Made by a program: the position numbers and the translations under genes
In this document: positions 31,844 through 40,938 of the stretch, piece by piece
Numbering within the stretch: position 1 is the first letter of the stretch
Layout: each line of letters opens with the position of its first letter
From: Clostridia bacterium
GTDB taxonomy: Bacteria > Bacillota > Clostridia > Oscillospirales > Acutalibacteraceae
Direction: 5' to 3'
Length of the DNA stretch: 41,069 bases
Assembly: GCA_017471765.1 (NCBI GenBank)
Contig: JAFURT010000010.1
Span: 1-41,069, forward strand
The notes under the pieces: generated by a model
The model's input: the letters and a program-made list of their open reading frames with translations, nothing else
Told to the model about the DNA's origin: nothing
The model's database searches: none

Positions 31844-32332
31844 ATGAAGCGTTGGGTGAAGGTGAGTCTTTGGACGGCGGGGGTGCTGGCGTTTTGCTTT
31901 GTGGTCAGTCTGCCGATGCTATTTTGGTATTCCCTGTTCCATGCGGAGGTGTATACCTATGACCGCTTGACTGCCGGGCAACGAGCGGCACTGGAGGAGC
32001 TGATTGGCTTCACCTTTCCGGAGGATATGACCGACATCACCTGCGTATTTGCCCACCATTGGGATGGCCCTGTGTTGGAGATCGAGGCACCCTATTCCCA
32101 CGACGCCTTTGCGCTATATGCCGGACTTGTGCCGGTGGACTTGGACAGCCAGGCGGTGGTGGATTATGACCACTTTGGCAGTTTCACGCCAATGGGGGCG
32201 AAGGTAGAGGCTTCCTTTGAGACACAGTCCCAACTGAACAGAGAGGAAACCTCCGGTGACTATGGGGAATACATTTATTTCTACACCTGGAGCGAGGAAC
32301 TGGACTACGCTACTTTCCTGAAAGCAAAATAA
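31844..32332 (+). CDS. Membrane-anchored protein of unknown function
   Basis: A 162-residue protein with one N-terminal hydrophobic segment (about 7-29, preceded by Lys/Arg) and a soluble outward domain rich in acidic and aromatic residues. There is no lipobox. It resembles nothing I can name. GGGAGG stands about 10 bases before the ATG. It is monocistronic: its own promoter precedes it and a terminator follows at 32341-32371. Confidence 0.7.
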   Translation: MKRWVKVSLWTAGVLAFCFVVSLPMLFWYSLFHAEVYTYDRLTAGQRAALEELIGFTFPEDMTDITCVFAHHWDGPVLEIEAPYSHDAFALYAGLVPVDLDSQAVVDYDHFGSFTPMGAKVEASFETQSQLNREETSGDYGEYIYFYTWSEELDYATFLKAK

Positions 32333-32340
32333 GCCAAACC

Positions 32341-32371
32341 AAAGGGCATCTTCCGGAAGAAGATGCCCTTT
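32341..32371. terminator. Bidirectional terminator between convergent genes
   Basis: A perfect 12-bp stem (32341-32352 with 32360-32371) between the 162-residue protein gene and the HTH gene that ends at 32375 on the minus strand. Confidence 0.75.
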
Positions 32372-32374
32372 CGC

Positions 32375-32590
32375 TTATTCCTTTTCGTCCGGGATATATT
32401 CCAGAATATCCCCCGGCTGGCAGTCCAGCGCCTTGCAGATGGCGTCCAGTGTGGTAAAACGAACCGCCCTGGCCCGGTTGTTCTTGAGGATGGACAGGTT
32501 GGCGAGGGTGATGCCCACCTTATCGGATAATTCGGTCAGACCGATCTTCCGTTTCGCCATCATTACATCCAGATTGATCATAATGCCCAT
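32375..32590 (-). CDS. YozG-like HTH regulator
   Basis: A 71-residue Cro/C1-type DNA-binding protein close to the YozG group (core AKRKIGLTELSDKVGITLAN, then RFTTLDAICKALDCQPGDIL, the group's signature). The ATG at 32590 follows AGGAGG by about 12 bases; the in-frame ATG at 32581 is also possible. It lies 17 bases after the DUF2975 gene, the usual order for this pair, and probably binds the palindrome in the pair's promoter. Confidence 0.9.
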   Translation of the reverse strand: MGIMINLDVMMAKRKIGLTELSDKVGITLANLSILKNNRARAVRFTTLDAICKALDCQPGDILEYIPDEKE

Positions 32591-32607
32591 AGGCGTCCCT
32601 CACCTCC

Positions 32608-33069
32608 TTAAATCGTCATGTCATTTTCTTCTTTGTACTGGTTGGCCTGGCTGAATATCTCCGCCAGCACCAAAAGCAGACAGCCGCCCAGGATAAACAC
32701 CACGAACAGAAACGCCATAAAGAACTTGGACATCCAGAACATGGTGGCACCGTAGAACAGAGCCAGCACCAGCACCTCCACAGCGGCTACCCGCAGGCGA
32801 TGTACCGTGTTGGCAGTAAACACCTTACCTACATTGACATTGTGGATCATCCCCCGGCACTGCCACAGGATCAGCTCCGCCATGATACCGGAGTAGGTGA
32901 GGATGACCAGGTATTTGATATACAGCCCCTGGGGGTCATCAGGTGTGCGTTCGGTGATCCAGGTGATGCTCCAGGGCAGGGTCAACAGCAGGCCGATGAC
33001 CACGATCATCAGCAGGATAAGCCCACCCTCGATCCAGCGGCTCAGGCTGCCTTTTCCGATTAGCTTCAT
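32608..33069 (-). CDS. DUF2975-family membrane protein
   Basis: A 153-residue integral membrane protein with four hydrophobic segments (about 13-33, 52-70, 92-112, 116-140). The central NVNVGKVFTANTVHRLR segment is the DUF2975 mark. The function is unknown. It is followed by the small HTH gene, as in the yoaS-yozG pair of Bacillus, where the membrane protein is thought to be co-regulated with its partner. The promoter is a perfect consensus overlapped by a palindrome (33124-33152). Confidence 0.85.
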   Translation of the reverse strand: MKLIGKGSLSRWIEGGLILLMIVVIGLLLTLPWSITWITERTPDDPQGLYIKYLVILTYSGIMAELILWQCRGMIHNVNVGKVFTANTVHRLRVAAVEVLVLALFYGATMFWMSKFFMAFLFVVFILGGCLLLVLAEIFSQANQYKEENDMTI

Positions 33070-33123
33070 GGTAATGTCTCCTTCACAACGGTGATGGGCG
33101 GTGTACCGCCGAATACCAGTAAT

Positions 33124-33152
33124 ATTATATCGGTTTTCGATATTCTTGTCAA
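33124..33152 (-). promoter_or_regulatory. Perfect promoter and operator of the DUF2975-HTH pair
   Basis: On the minus strand TTGACA (33147-33152), a 17-base spacer and TATAAT (33124-33129). The spacer holds the inverted repeat ATATCG-N5-CGATAT (33127-33143), a good site for the HTH protein of the same operon to repress itself. Confidence 0.85.
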
Positions 33153-33259
33153 TAGGGCTATGGGGCTATTTTCCGGTCATTTCCCCGGCTTTTGCCGGAA
33201 ATATAGAGGAAAATCCTACAGCCAGGCATAAATTCACGGAAAATTTACCCTTTGGGCGG

Positions 33260-33288
33260 TTGTAACTTGCTGTAAAGTATGCTATACT
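33260..33288 (+). promoter_or_regulatory. Promoter of secA
   Basis: TTGTAA (33260-33265), a 17-base spacer and TATACT (33283-33288), 65 bases before the start codon. Confidence 0.7.
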
Positions 33289-33353
33289 ATTAAAATACTG
33301 GGTGATTTTCGGGTTTTATCCCTGTGATGATATAAGTGAAAGGTTGCGATCCC

Positions 33354-36089
33354 ATGTCTTTACTGAAAGCACTGTTTGGCGATTACAGCACGAAAGAAAT
33401 TAAAAAGGTGCGCCCCATCTGTGACAAGGTGTTGGCGCTGGAGCCCACCTATGCCGCCATGGACGAGGCACAGCTCCGGGCGCAGACGGACAAGCTCCGT
33501 GACCGCCTCTCTTTGGGCGAGAGCCTGGACGATATTCTGCCGGATGCCTTTGCGGTATGCCGGGAGGCCTCCTGGCGCGTTCTGGGAATGAAGCATTTTC
33601 CGGTGCAGGTTATCGGCGGCATCATCCTGCATCAGGGGCGTATTGCCGAGATGCGTACCGGTGAGGGTAAGACCCTGGTGGCCACCCTGCCGGCCTACCT
33701 CAACGCCTTGGCCGGCAACGGCGTGCACATCGTTACGGTCAATGACTATCTGGCTCGCCGTGACAGTGAGTGGATGGGCAAGGTGTACCGCTATCTGGGG
33801 CTGACGGTGGGGCTTATCTGCCACGATCTGACTAAGGAGCAGCGGCGGGCCGCCTATGCCGCCGATATTACCTACGGCACGAATAACGAGCTGGGCTTTG
33901 ACTACTTGCGTGATAACATGGTGGTGCGCCAGCAGGACAAGGTACAGCGTGGCCATGCGTTCGCCATCGTGGACGAGGTGGACTCCATCCTGATTGACGA
34001 AGCCCGTACGCCGCTGATTATCTCCGGCCAGGGGGATAAGTCCACCGAGCTGTATGAGGTGGCGGATAAATTCGCCCGGGGGCTGAAGGCCCATCGCATC
34101 AAGGAGATGGACACCAAAGAGGAGCAGGACGCCATTGATGGGGACTACATCGTGGATGAGAAGGCCCGCACGGCCACCCTGACCCAGTCCGGTGTGGCTA
34201 AGGCGGAGGCTCATTTCCACGTGGAGAACCTGATGGAATCCGACAACGTCACCCTGCTGCACCACATCAACCAGGCCATCAAGGCCCGGGGCGTTATGCA
34301 GCGGGACGTGGACTATGTGGTGAAGGATGGGCAGGTGCTCATCGTGGACGAGTTTACCGGCCGTATCATGTTTGGACGTCGGTATAATGAGGGCCTGCAC
34401 CAGGCCATCGAGGCCAAGGAAGGGGTCAAGGTGGAGCGGGAAAGCAAGACCCTGGCCACCATCACGTTCCAGAATTTCTTCCGTATGTACCGCAAGCTGT
34501 CCGGCATGACCGGTACTGCCATGACGGAGGAGGCGGAGTTTACCCAGATCTACCACCTGGATGTGGTGGAGATTCCTACCAACAAGCCGGTTATCCGTGA
34601 CGATAAGCCGGATGTGATCTACAAGAGCGAGGCGGCCAAATTCCGGGCCATTATTGAGCAGATCAAGGAGTGCCATGCCCGGCAGCAGCCGGTGCTGGTG
34701 GGCACCATCTCCATCGAGAAGTCCGAACTACTCTCCTCCATGCTGAAAAAGACCGGCATCCCCCATGAGGTGCTTAATGCCAAGTACCACGAAAAGGAAG
34801 CGGAGATCGTCGCCCAGGCCGGTAAGCTGGGGGCGGTGACAATCGCCACCAACATGGCCGGCCGTGGTACCGATATTATGTTGGGCGGTAATGCGGAGTT
34901 CCTGGCCAAGGCGGAGATGCGCCGTATGGGCGTGCCGGAGGAGCTGATTGCCGAGTCCACCGCCTACGGCGAAACGGATGACGAGGAAATTCTTGCCGCC
35001 CGGGAGCAGTTCAAGGCGCTGAATGAGAAATACAAGGAGCTTATCCGTCCGGAGGCGGAGCAGGTACGTGCGGCTGGCGGTCTGTTTATTCTGGGCACCG
35101 AGCGCCATGAGTCCCGGCGTATCGACAACCAGCTCCGTGGCCGTGCCGGCCGTCAGGGCGACCCGGGTGCGACCCGGTTCTACCTGTCGCTGGAGGATGA
35201 CCTGATGCGTCTGTTCGGCGGCGCCCGGGTAGACAGCATGATGGAACTGCTTCGCATCGACGAGAATATGCCCATCGACGCCAAGATGCTCAGCGGCCTC
35301 ATCGAGAACGCCCAGAGCCGGGTGGAGGAGCGCAACTTCGGCATCCGCCGTGACGTGCTGAAATACGACGATGTGATGAACAAACAGCGGGAGACCATCT
35401 ACGGCCAGCGCGACACCGTGCTGGCGGACGGCAACGTCCATGACAGCGTGGTGAAGATGGTGGAGCAGTCCATTGCCGCTAACGTGGCCCAGTATGCGTC
35501 GGATGATAACGACCACCTGAACTGGAACCTGGACGGCCTGCGTAGCTATTACCTGGGCTGGCTGGCCACCGAGGAGGATTTCCGGTATACGCCCCAGCAG
35601 CAGGAGGATATGGAGCGGGAGGAACTCACCGAGCTGCTTACCGAGCGTGCTATGAAGGTATATGCCGCCAAGGAGGAGCAGTACGGCAGTGAGCTGATGC
35701 GGGAGATCGAGCGTGTGATGCTGTTACAGACGGTGGACCGCTACTGGATGGATCATATCGACAGTATGGACGAACTGCGTCGGGGCATCCACCTGCGCTC
35801 CATCGGCCAGCACGACCCGGTGGTGATGTACCGCAACGAAGGCTTCGAGATGTTCGAGCAGATGGTGGCCGCCATCCGGGAGGATACCGCCCGGGCGGTG
35901 CTGACGGTGCAGCTGCGCGCCCAGCAGGAGCCGGAGCGCAAGCAGGTAGCGAAAATCACCGGCACCTCCGGTGGCGACGGCAGTGATAAGAAACAGCCGG
36001 TGCGGAAAACCGCCTCTCAGAAGGTGGGCCGTAACGACCAGTGCCCCTGCGGCAGTGGTAAGAAGTATAAGCAGTGCTGTGGACGGTAA
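33354..36089 (+). CDS. secA: Preprotein translocase ATPase SecA
   Basis: The motor that drives unfolded preproteins through SecYEG. The 911-residue product has the Walker A region MRTGEGKT (100-107), the IVDEVDS box, the preprotein cross-linking and helical domains, and a C-terminal zinc motif [13 protein letters not shown] (SEC-C). Full length and intact. ATG 33354 follows AAAGG and starts [12 protein letters not shown], a typical SecA beginning; 33336 is an in-frame alternative without a site. It is a single gene with a terminator at 36102-36132. Confidence 0.97.
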   Translation: MSLLKALFGDYSTKEIKKVRPICDKVLALEPTYAAMDEAQLRAQTDKLRDRLSLGESLDDILPDAFAVCREASWRVLGMKHFPVQVIGGIILHQGRIAEMRTGEGKTLVATLPAYLNALAGNGVHIVTVNDYLARRDSEWMGKVYRYLGLTVGLICHDLTKEQRRAAYAADITYGTNNELGFDYLRDNMVVRQQDKVQRGHAFAIVDEVDSILIDEARTPLIISGQGDKSTELYEVADKFARGLKAHRIKEMDTKEEQDAIDGDYIVDEKARTATLTQSGVAKAEAHFHVENLMESDNVTLLHHINQAIKARGVMQRDVDYVVKDGQVLIVDEFTGRIMFGRRYNEGLHQAIEAKEGVKVERESKTLATITFQNFFRMYRKLSGMTGTAMTEEAEFTQIYHLDVVEIPTNKPVIRDDKPDVIYKSEAAKFRAIIEQIKECHARQQPVLVGTISIEKSELLSSMLKKTGIPHEVLNAKYHEKEAEIVAQAGKLGAVTIATNMAGRGTDIMLGGNAEFLAKAEMRRMGVPEELIAESTAYGETDDEEILAAREQFKALNEKYKELIRPEAEQVRAAGGLFILGTERHESRRIDNQLRGRAGRQGDPGATRFYLSLEDDLMRLFGGARVDSMMELLRIDENMPIDAKMLSGLIENAQSRVEERNFGIRRDVLKYDDVMNKQRETIYGQRDTVLADGNVHDSVVKMVEQSIAANVAQYASDDNDHLNWNLDGLRSYYLGWLATEEDFRYTPQQQEDMEREELTELLTERAMKVYAAKEEQYGSELMREIERVMLLQTVDRYWMDHIDSMDELRRGIHLRSIGQHDPVVMYRNEGFEMFEQMVAAIREDTARAVLTVQLRAQQEPERKQVAKITGTSGGDGSDKKQPVRKTASQKVGRNDQCPCGSGKKYKQCCGR

Positions 36090-36101
36090 AAGCATAAACC
36101 C

Positions 36102-36132
36102 GCCGCCCCTACCCGATGAGGGTAGGGGCGGC
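36102..36132. terminator. Terminator of secA
   Basis: A perfect 13-bp GC-rich stem (36102-36114 with 36120-36132) followed by CCTTTTCT, between secA and the converging DUF4230 gene. Confidence 0.8.
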
Positions 36133-36149
36133 CTTTTCTACGGTGGAGA

Positions 36150-36722
36150 TTAATTGGTGTCTTTCCACACAATGTCGTACTCTGTTCCGGCGGCTTGACC
36201 CAGTTGACGGATGTAGTTTTCGATAATGCTTTTGGCTCTGTTTTGCGCCTGGGCAAGCAAGGCTGTGTTGCCGGAAACAGCTTCTTCCATTTTGGCTTGC
36301 GCCTTTTGGATGGCCTCCTGCTGTTCTTCTGTGGTGATTTTGTTCTTGAACAGGAAGCCATCGGCCGACATGACATAAGAGTCCTCCGTCAGCGTGTCAT
36401 CCACAATGCCTACCTCCAGCACTTTGGCGGCTGGAATGGTCACGGTCACGGTGTTGCCGGAGAGTTTCATAGAAACCTCTTGCATATCAACGCCTAAATC
36501 TGCGTACCCCTCGTACTCAATCCACATTTCCCGCTTCTTCTGGAAAATAGTATCTTTTTCTTTTGTTTCCTTGGCAACGTTATTGTAGTACGAACGGATG
36601 GTAGCCAGCTCACAAATAGCACGGATTTCGGTTTCGGTGGGGACGGCGGAGTTGTCTTTGCAGGAGCAGGCCAGTGTAGCGATGCACGCCACCACCAGTA
36701 AGATAGTTAGCAAACGTTTCAC
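36150..36722 (-). CDS. DUF4230 lipoprotein
   Basis: A 190-residue protein with a signal peptide ending in ACSC (Cys about 19-21), so probably a lipoprotein. A DUF4230 domain (about 30-190) has the pattern ELATIRSYYNNV and a central segment reading NTVTVTIPAAKVLEVGI. The function is unknown. It is the second of two DUF4230 genes, separated by 12 bases, both exported and anchored. Confidence 0.8.
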   Translation of the reverse strand: MKRLLTILLVVACIATLACSCKDNSAVPTETEIRAICELATIRSYYNNVAKETKEKDTIFQKKREMWIEYEGYADLGVDMQEVSMKLSGNTVTVTIPAAKVLEVGIVDDTLTEDSYVMSADGFLFKNKITTEEQQEAIQKAQAKMEEAVSGNTALLAQAQNRAKSIIENYIRQLGQAAGTEYDIVWKDTN

Positions 36723-36734
36723 AGTAACCCCTCC

Positions 36735-37349
36735 TTATTCTTCAACATACTGGATTTCAATGGTGTAACCGTCTTTTTCCAGTTTTTGCGCCAGGGGTGT
36801 CATCAACGCTGTGAGAGTATCGATGGCACTGGTTCGGGCGGTGGCAAACAGTGCCTCGCTACTTTTGGCTTTTTCTTCCAAATCTGCCTGACAGGTGGCA
36901 CGGGCTTTCGCATAAAAATCTTCGGTGTTATACCGTTCTTTTACAAATATGTAATCCAGCTCGTTGTCAACGTTGACAGAGGAGATGGTGATTTCCGGCA
37001 GGTGAACGATAATGGTTTTGTTTTTCTGTGTCACGTTTAAGGCGCTGAAATCAAAGCCGGCTTTGACGGTACCCTCATAAGCCACGTGACAAAGTTCTTT
37101 TCCTTTTTCATCGGCGATGACGGCGATGGAGTTGTAGGTAAACTCCGCAGTAGACAGTTTTTCTTGCTCGACGATGCGTTTCAGGGCTGTTTCGGTTTCG
37201 ATGGTGATATCCCCCGAGCCGCTAAACACGACGCACAGCAGAATAGCCAGAACAATAACGCCTGCCCCGCAGAGAAGAGGCATGAGCTTAGGCTTTGGGG
37301 GCTGGTTGGTAGTCGTAGAAGTTTTTGCGTCTGTGGTTTCTGTTACCAT
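36735..37349 (-). CDS. DUF4230 membrane protein
   Basis: A 204-residue DUF4230 paralogue with a Thr/Pro-rich cytosolic start, one transmembrane segment (about 27-45) and an outward DUF4230 domain. The ATG at 37349 has AAGGAGG 8-9 bases upstream. The longer frame (to 37415) would run through the T-run and stem of a terminator. First of two linked genes behind a structured leader with its own terminator (37372-37541). Confidence 0.8.
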   Translation of the reverse strand: MVTETTDAKTSTTTNQPPKPKLMPLLCGAGVIVLAILLCVVFSGSGDITIETETALKRIVEQEKLSTAEFTYNSIAVIADEKGKELCHVAYEGTVKAGFDFSALNVTQKNKTIIVHLPEITISSVNVDNELDYIFVKERYNTEDFYAKARATCQADLEEKAKSSEALFATARTSAIDTLTALMTPLAQKLEKDGYTIEIQYVEE

Positions 37350-37371
37350 TGTCTTTTCCTCCTTGAAAAAT

Positions 37372-37403
37372 AAAAAAGTGTGTGCAACCGAGGTTACACA
37401 CAC
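37372..37403 (-). terminator. Intrinsic terminator inside the leader of the DUF4230 genes
   Basis: On the minus strand a 12-bp stem (37392-37403 with 37378-37389, one U-G pair) is followed at once by six T residues (37377-37372) and more Ts. It lies only about 7 bases before the AAGGAGG of the downstream gene and about 150 bases after the promoter, with no gene between, so it acts either as an attenuator or as the end of a small RNA. Confidence 0.75.
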
Positions 37404-37428
37404 CGAAAAACGCATAACTCCCGATTGC

Positions 37429-37541
37429 TACCACACAAATCTTCTGGCATATCCCAAGGAATGCACAAATGGAGAATGCATTTTTGCCGAAACAAAAACA
37501 GCATTCCCTTGTTATATGCCAATATGCAGATTTGTGTGGTA
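37429..37541 (-). ncRNA. Long imperfect hairpin in the DUF4230 leader
   Basis: Three separated pairing blocks form one 113-base hairpin: 13 bp (37429-37441 with 37529-37541), 8 bp (37445-37452 with 37514-37521) and 10 bp with one bulge (37455-37464 with 37501-37511). The loop is 36 bases. It starts within a few bases of the predicted transcription start, so it should form at the 5' end of the RNA. No family is recognised. Confidence 0.6.
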
Positions 37542-37546
37542 ACTAA

Positions 37547-37575
37547 AGTATACCACGCTGGGGAGCGTTTTACAA
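37547..37575 (-). promoter_or_regulatory. Promoter of the leader RNA and DUF4230 genes
   Basis: On the minus strand TTGTAA (37570-37575), a 17-base spacer and TATACT (37547-37552). The start point falls near 37540, at the outer edge of the long hairpin. Confidence 0.75.
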
Positions 37576-37592
37576 GTCCTAAAATTTTCACG

Positions 37593-37622
37593 CAAAAAGG
37601 CAACTGGCTGGCTGCCTTTTTG
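37593..37622. terminator. Bidirectional hairpin upstream of the thrS leader
   Basis: A 10-bp stem (37593-37602 with 37613-37622) ending in T-runs on both strands. The stretch from 37623 to 37767 holds no gene I can support. Confidence 0.55.
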
Positions 37623-37767
37623 CTGTATAACCTATGGATGTTTACTCGAAAAAGATGCCGAAATCTGCAAAGTTGTATCGGGCGTCCCAGAAGGGGGGGT
37701 CACGGAGGAACTACAGGCGACGGCAGTGATAGTAACAGCCGATATTCTTCTTTTTCGCTCCGCCCAC

Positions 37768-37796
37768 TTGACATTTCTGTTGTCCCGTGCTAAACT
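37768..37796 (+). promoter_or_regulatory. Promoter of the thrS leader
   Basis: TTGACA (37768-37773), a 17-base spacer and TAAACT (37791-37796). Confidence 0.75.
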
Positions 37797-37799
37797 AGA

Positions 37800-38024
37800 C
37801 GAAAGCGTTGATGGGGACGGCTTTTGCGGACTTTTCCAGAGAGTGTGCGGTTGCTGCGAGCACACAGAGCGAGCAAAGAAGGCCCACCACCCCGGAGCGT
37901 GCGCCGAAACAAGGCGTGCCGGTTGACCCCGTTACCCGTCGCCAAAGCGCCGTCACCGACGGCGGAAATTGGGTGGAACCACGTAGCTTTAGCTTCGTCC
38001 CTTTGCGGACGGAGCTTTTTTATT
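37800..38024 (+). ncRNA. T-box riboswitch leader of thrS
   Basis: A leader of about 225 bases ends in the T-box sequence GGGTGGAACCACG (37971-37983). This is followed by a terminator hairpin (37991-38000 with 38007-38016) and a T-run. The 5' part has the AGAGAG motif (about 37839) of T-box stem I. Binding of uncharged tRNA-Thr would favour the antiterminator. An ACC triplet near 37886-37888 is a possible Thr specifier, but I cannot draw the specifier loop with confidence. Confidence 0.88.
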
Positions 38025-38049
38025 TTTTTGGTAAAAGGAGCGATTTTCT

Positions 38050-39990
38050 ATGCTAAACATTACTTTACCCGGCGGCGACGTCCGTCAGGTGGCCGAGGGC
38101 ACCACGGTGGACGCCCTGTGCCGTGAGATTTCTATGGGCCTGTACCGCAACGCCTGTGCGGCGCTGGTAGACGGCAAGGTGGCTGACCTGCGCACCGAGC
38201 TTAACGCTGACTGCGAGGTGGCCATCCTCACCTTTGATGATCTGGATGGCCGTAAAGCCTACTGGCACACCGTCTCCCACGTGATGGCGCAGGCGGTCAA
38301 GCGTCTGTACCCCTCCGTCAAGCTGACTATCGGCCCCTCTATCGACGAGGGCTTCTATTACGATTTTGATTCCGACATCTCCATCACCCCCGAGGTGCTC
38401 GCCGAGATCGAGGGCGAGATGAAGAAGATCATCAAGGAAGGCCTGGAGATCACCCGCTTCACCCTGCCCCGTGCCGAGGCGCTGGAGCGGATGAAGGACG
38501 AGCCCTACAAGGTAGAGCTGATCAACGCTCTGCCGGAGGATGCTCTCATCTCCTTCTACACCCAGGGCGAGTTTACCGACCTGTGCGCCGGCCCCCACCT
38601 GACCGATACCGGCCGCCTGAAGGCGGTCAAGCTGCTGTCCGCCACCGGTGCCTACTGGCGTGGCGACTCCAACAACAAGATGCTCACCCGCATCTACGGT
38701 ATCGCCTTCCCCAAGGCCAGCCAGCTGGACGAGCACCTGCTCCGTCTGGAGGAGGCCAAGAAGCGTGACCACAACAAGCTGGGCCGTGAGATGGAGTTCT
38801 TCACCACCGTGGAGTCCATCGGCCAGGGTTTGCCCATCCTGCTGCCCAAGGGCGCCCGTGTCATCCAGCTTCTGCAGCGCTGGATCGAGGACGAGGAGCA
38901 GAAGCGTGGCTACCTGTTGACCAAGACCCCCCTGATGGCCAAGCGTGACCTGTACAAGATCTCCGGCCACTGGGATCACTACCGTGACGGTATGTTCATC
39001 ATGGGCGACCCCGACGACGAGGAGAAGGAGTGCTTCGCTCTGCGTCCCATGACCTGTCCCTTCCAGTATCAGGTGTATCTGAACCGGGCCCGTTCCTACC
39101 GTGACCTGCCCATGCGTCTGGGCGAGACGTCCACCCTGTTCCGCAACGAGGAGTCCGGCGAGATGCACGGCCTCATCCGTGTGCGCCAGTTCACCATCTC
39201 CGAGGGGCATCTGGTGCTCCGTCCCGACCAGCTGGAGGAGGAGTTCCGTGGCTGTCTGGAGCTGGCGAAGTACTGCCTGGATACGGTGGGTATGCTGGAG
39301 GATTGCACCTTCCGCTTCTCCCAGTGGGATCCCGCCAACCCCAAGAACAAGTACGAGGGCACTGCTGAACAGTGGAACGAGGCCCAGGAGGTTATGGGCA
39401 AGATTCTGGATAACCTGGGTGTGAACTACACCGTGGGTATCGACGAGGCCGCCTTCTACGGCCCCAAGCTGGACATCCAGTACAAGAATGTGTTCGGCAA
39501 AGAGGATACCATCGTCACCATCCAGATCGATATGCTGTTGGCGGAGAAGTTTGGTATGGAGTACACCGACTCCGACGGGCAGAAAGCCCGCCCCTACATC
39601 ATCCACCGCACCTCGCTGGGCTGCTACGAGCGCACGCTGGCCTACCTCATTGAGAAGTACGCCGGTGCTCTGCCGCTGTGGATGATGCCCACCCAGGTGA
39701 TGGTACTGCCGGTCACCGACCGTGCCCACGAGTACGCTCATGGCCTGGTGGAGAAGCTGAATGTCGCCGGCATCCGGGTGGAGGGCGACTTCCGCTCCGA
39801 GAAGCTGGGTTACAAGATCCGTGAGGCACAGCTGAACAAGATTCCCTACATGCTGGTGGTGGGCGACCGGGATATGGAGAACGGTACCGTGTCTGTCCGC
39901 ACCCGGTCCGGTGAGGATCTGGGCGCGATGACCGCCGATGAGTTTATTGCCAAGTGTCTGCTGGAGATTGCCACCAAGGCGAAGAACTGA
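38050..39990 (+). CDS. thrS: Threonine--tRNA ligase
   Basis: Class II synthetase charging tRNA-Thr. The 646-residue product has an N-terminal TGS domain (1-60), the editing domain with HTVSHVMAQA near 77, and a catalytic core with MTCPFQYQVY (zinc Cys), FRNEESGEMHGLIRVRQF (motif 2) and the anticodon domain from about 540. GGAG lies just before ATG 38050. Expression should respond to threonine supply through the T-box leader. Confidence 0.97.
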   Translation: MLNITLPGGDVRQVAEGTTVDALCREISMGLYRNACAALVDGKVADLRTELNADCEVAILTFDDLDGRKAYWHTVSHVMAQAVKRLYPSVKLTIGPSIDEGFYYDFDSDISITPEVLAEIEGEMKKIIKEGLEITRFTLPRAEALERMKDEPYKVELINALPEDALISFYTQGEFTDLCAGPHLTDTGRLKAVKLLSATGAYWRGDSNNKMLTRIYGIAFPKASQLDEHLLRLEEAKKRDHNKLGREMEFFTTVESIGQGLPILLPKGARVIQLLQRWIEDEEQKRGYLLTKTPLMAKRDLYKISGHWDHYRDGMFIMGDPDDEEKECFALRPMTCPFQYQVYLNRARSYRDLPMRLGETSTLFRNEESGEMHGLIRVRQFTISEGHLVLRPDQLEEEFRGCLELAKYCLDTVGMLEDCTFRFSQWDPANPKNKYEGTAEQWNEAQEVMGKILDNLGVNYTVGIDEAAFYGPKLDIQYKNVFGKEDTIVTIQIDMLLAEKFGMEYTDSDGQKARPYIIHRTSLGCYERTLAYLIEKYAGALPLWMMPTQVMVLPVTDRAHEYAHGLVEKLNVAGIRVEGDFRSEKLGYKIREAQLNKIPYMLVVGDRDMENGTVSVRTRSGEDLGAMTADEFIAKCLLEIATKAKN

Positions 39991-40005
39991 TAGGAGCGTG
40001 CTTGT

Positions 40006-40737
40006 ATGCGTATCGTATTTTTCGGTACCAGCCATGGTGTGCCGGAGCCGAACCGCCGCTGTTCCTCTACGCTGATTGAGATTGGCGAGCGCCGCTATTT
40101 TGTGGATATGGGCACCCAGTCCATTGAACAGCTGATTTCCCGGCGGATACCGGTGGAGTCGGTAAAGGGCGTTTTTATCACCCATATGCACGGTGACCAC
40201 GCCAACGGTCTGGTGTCCTTCCTCGACCTCTGCTCCTGGTATTTTCGCACCGCCGACCCGGTGGTGTGTCTGCCGGAGCCGGTGGAGATGGCAAGGGATA
40301 CCATCGCCGCATGGATCAAGTGCAATCATGCGGAAATGCGCCCCTTCCGGTTTCTGCCGGTGAAGGAGGGTGTGGTGTACGAGGATGAGGCCATCCGTGT
40401 GACAGCCTATCCTACCCGGCATCTGGAGGGCTCCCATGCCTTTCTCATCGAGGCGGAGGGCAAGCGGGTGCTGTTTACCGGCGACCTGGGCGGCCCCTCT
40501 ATTGATTTCCCGGTGCAGGTGCTGGACCAGCCGCTGGAGCTGGCGGTGTGTGAGTGCGCCCACTTCCAGGGGATGACCTATGTGCCGGTGCTGGAGGGGA
40601 AAACCACCCTCAAGCAGATGTGCTTTAATCACTATACCACGAACGCTACCTTGGTTCCTCCCACGGAGGAGATATCCAAGGCACTGGGGGATATCCCGGT
40701 GTTCTGCGCTACCGATGGCATGGAGATTGTGCTGTAA
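40006..40737 (+). CDS. RNase Z-like metallo-beta-lactamase-fold hydrolase
   Basis: A 243-residue metallo-beta-lactamase-fold protein with THMHGDH (H60, H62, D64, H65), an FTGDLGG metal Asp segment near 165 and the final His motif near the C-terminus. Similar to ribonuclease Z and related phosphodiesterases in its first residues (FFGTSHGVPEPNRRCSS), but shorter than RNase Z and without a recognisable tRNA-clamp arm, so the substrate is unclear. It is 15 bases after thrS and probably co-transcribed. Terminator at 40748-40786. Confidence 0.82.
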   Translation: MRIVFFGTSHGVPEPNRRCSSTLIEIGERRYFVDMGTQSIEQLISRRIPVESVKGVFITHMHGDHANGLVSFLDLCSWYFRTADPVVCLPEPVEMARDTIAAWIKCNHAEMRPFRFLPVKEGVVYEDEAIRVTAYPTRHLEGSHAFLIEAEGKRVLFTGDLGGPSIDFPVQVLDQPLELAVCECAHFQGMTYVPVLEGKTTLKQMCFNHYTTNATLVPPTEEISKALGDIPVFCATDGMEIVL

Positions 40738-40747
40738 ATGTGTAAAA

Positions 40748-40786
40748 AAACCGCCTCATTCCGGAGTTTTCGGAATGAGGCGGTTT
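40748..40786 (+). terminator. Terminator of thrS and the hydrolase gene
   Basis: A perfect 16-bp stem (40748-40763 with 40771-40786) just after the stop. Confidence 0.8.
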
Positions 40787-40807
40787 GTATTGGTTGTACC
40801 AAAGACA

Positions 40808-40938
40808 ACCCCCGGTTTTACCGGGGGTAAAAGAATAGCTTTTAGCGAGGAGTAAAGTAGACAAAAAAGAAACACCCTGTTAAAGTAGAAGTGGTTTGCC
40901 GACCACACAACTAAAATAACAGGGAGGTTTTTAACGTG
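40808..40938 (+). mobile_element. Left end and leader of an IS200/IS605 element
   Basis: A terminal hairpin ACCCCCGG-N5-CCGGGGGT (40808-40828) is followed by a leader with the stem CCCTGTTA/TAACAGGG (40875-40882 with 40917-40924), which reaches the AGGGAGG ribosome binding site. It contains the inner hairpin GTGGT/ACCAC (40891-40895 with 40902-40906). Sequestration of the ribosome site by such a leader is known for IS200. The element continues beyond the window. Confidence 0.85.

Noticed and set aside
37350-37415. N-terminal extension of the first DUF4230 protein
   Set aside because: The extension would be encoded by the leader terminator and its T-run; ATG 37349 has a strong AAGGAGG.
37716-37742. 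A 16-base match to the secA 3' region (35973-35988), followed by AACAGCCG in both
   Set aside because: It is suggestive of a third duplicated gene tail, but it is short, not at the true end of secA, and could arise by chance in a GC-biased window.
38065-40632. 855-codon open frame on the minus strand
   Set aside because: It is antisense to thrS and the following hydrolase gene; the coding evidence on the plus strand is overwhelming.
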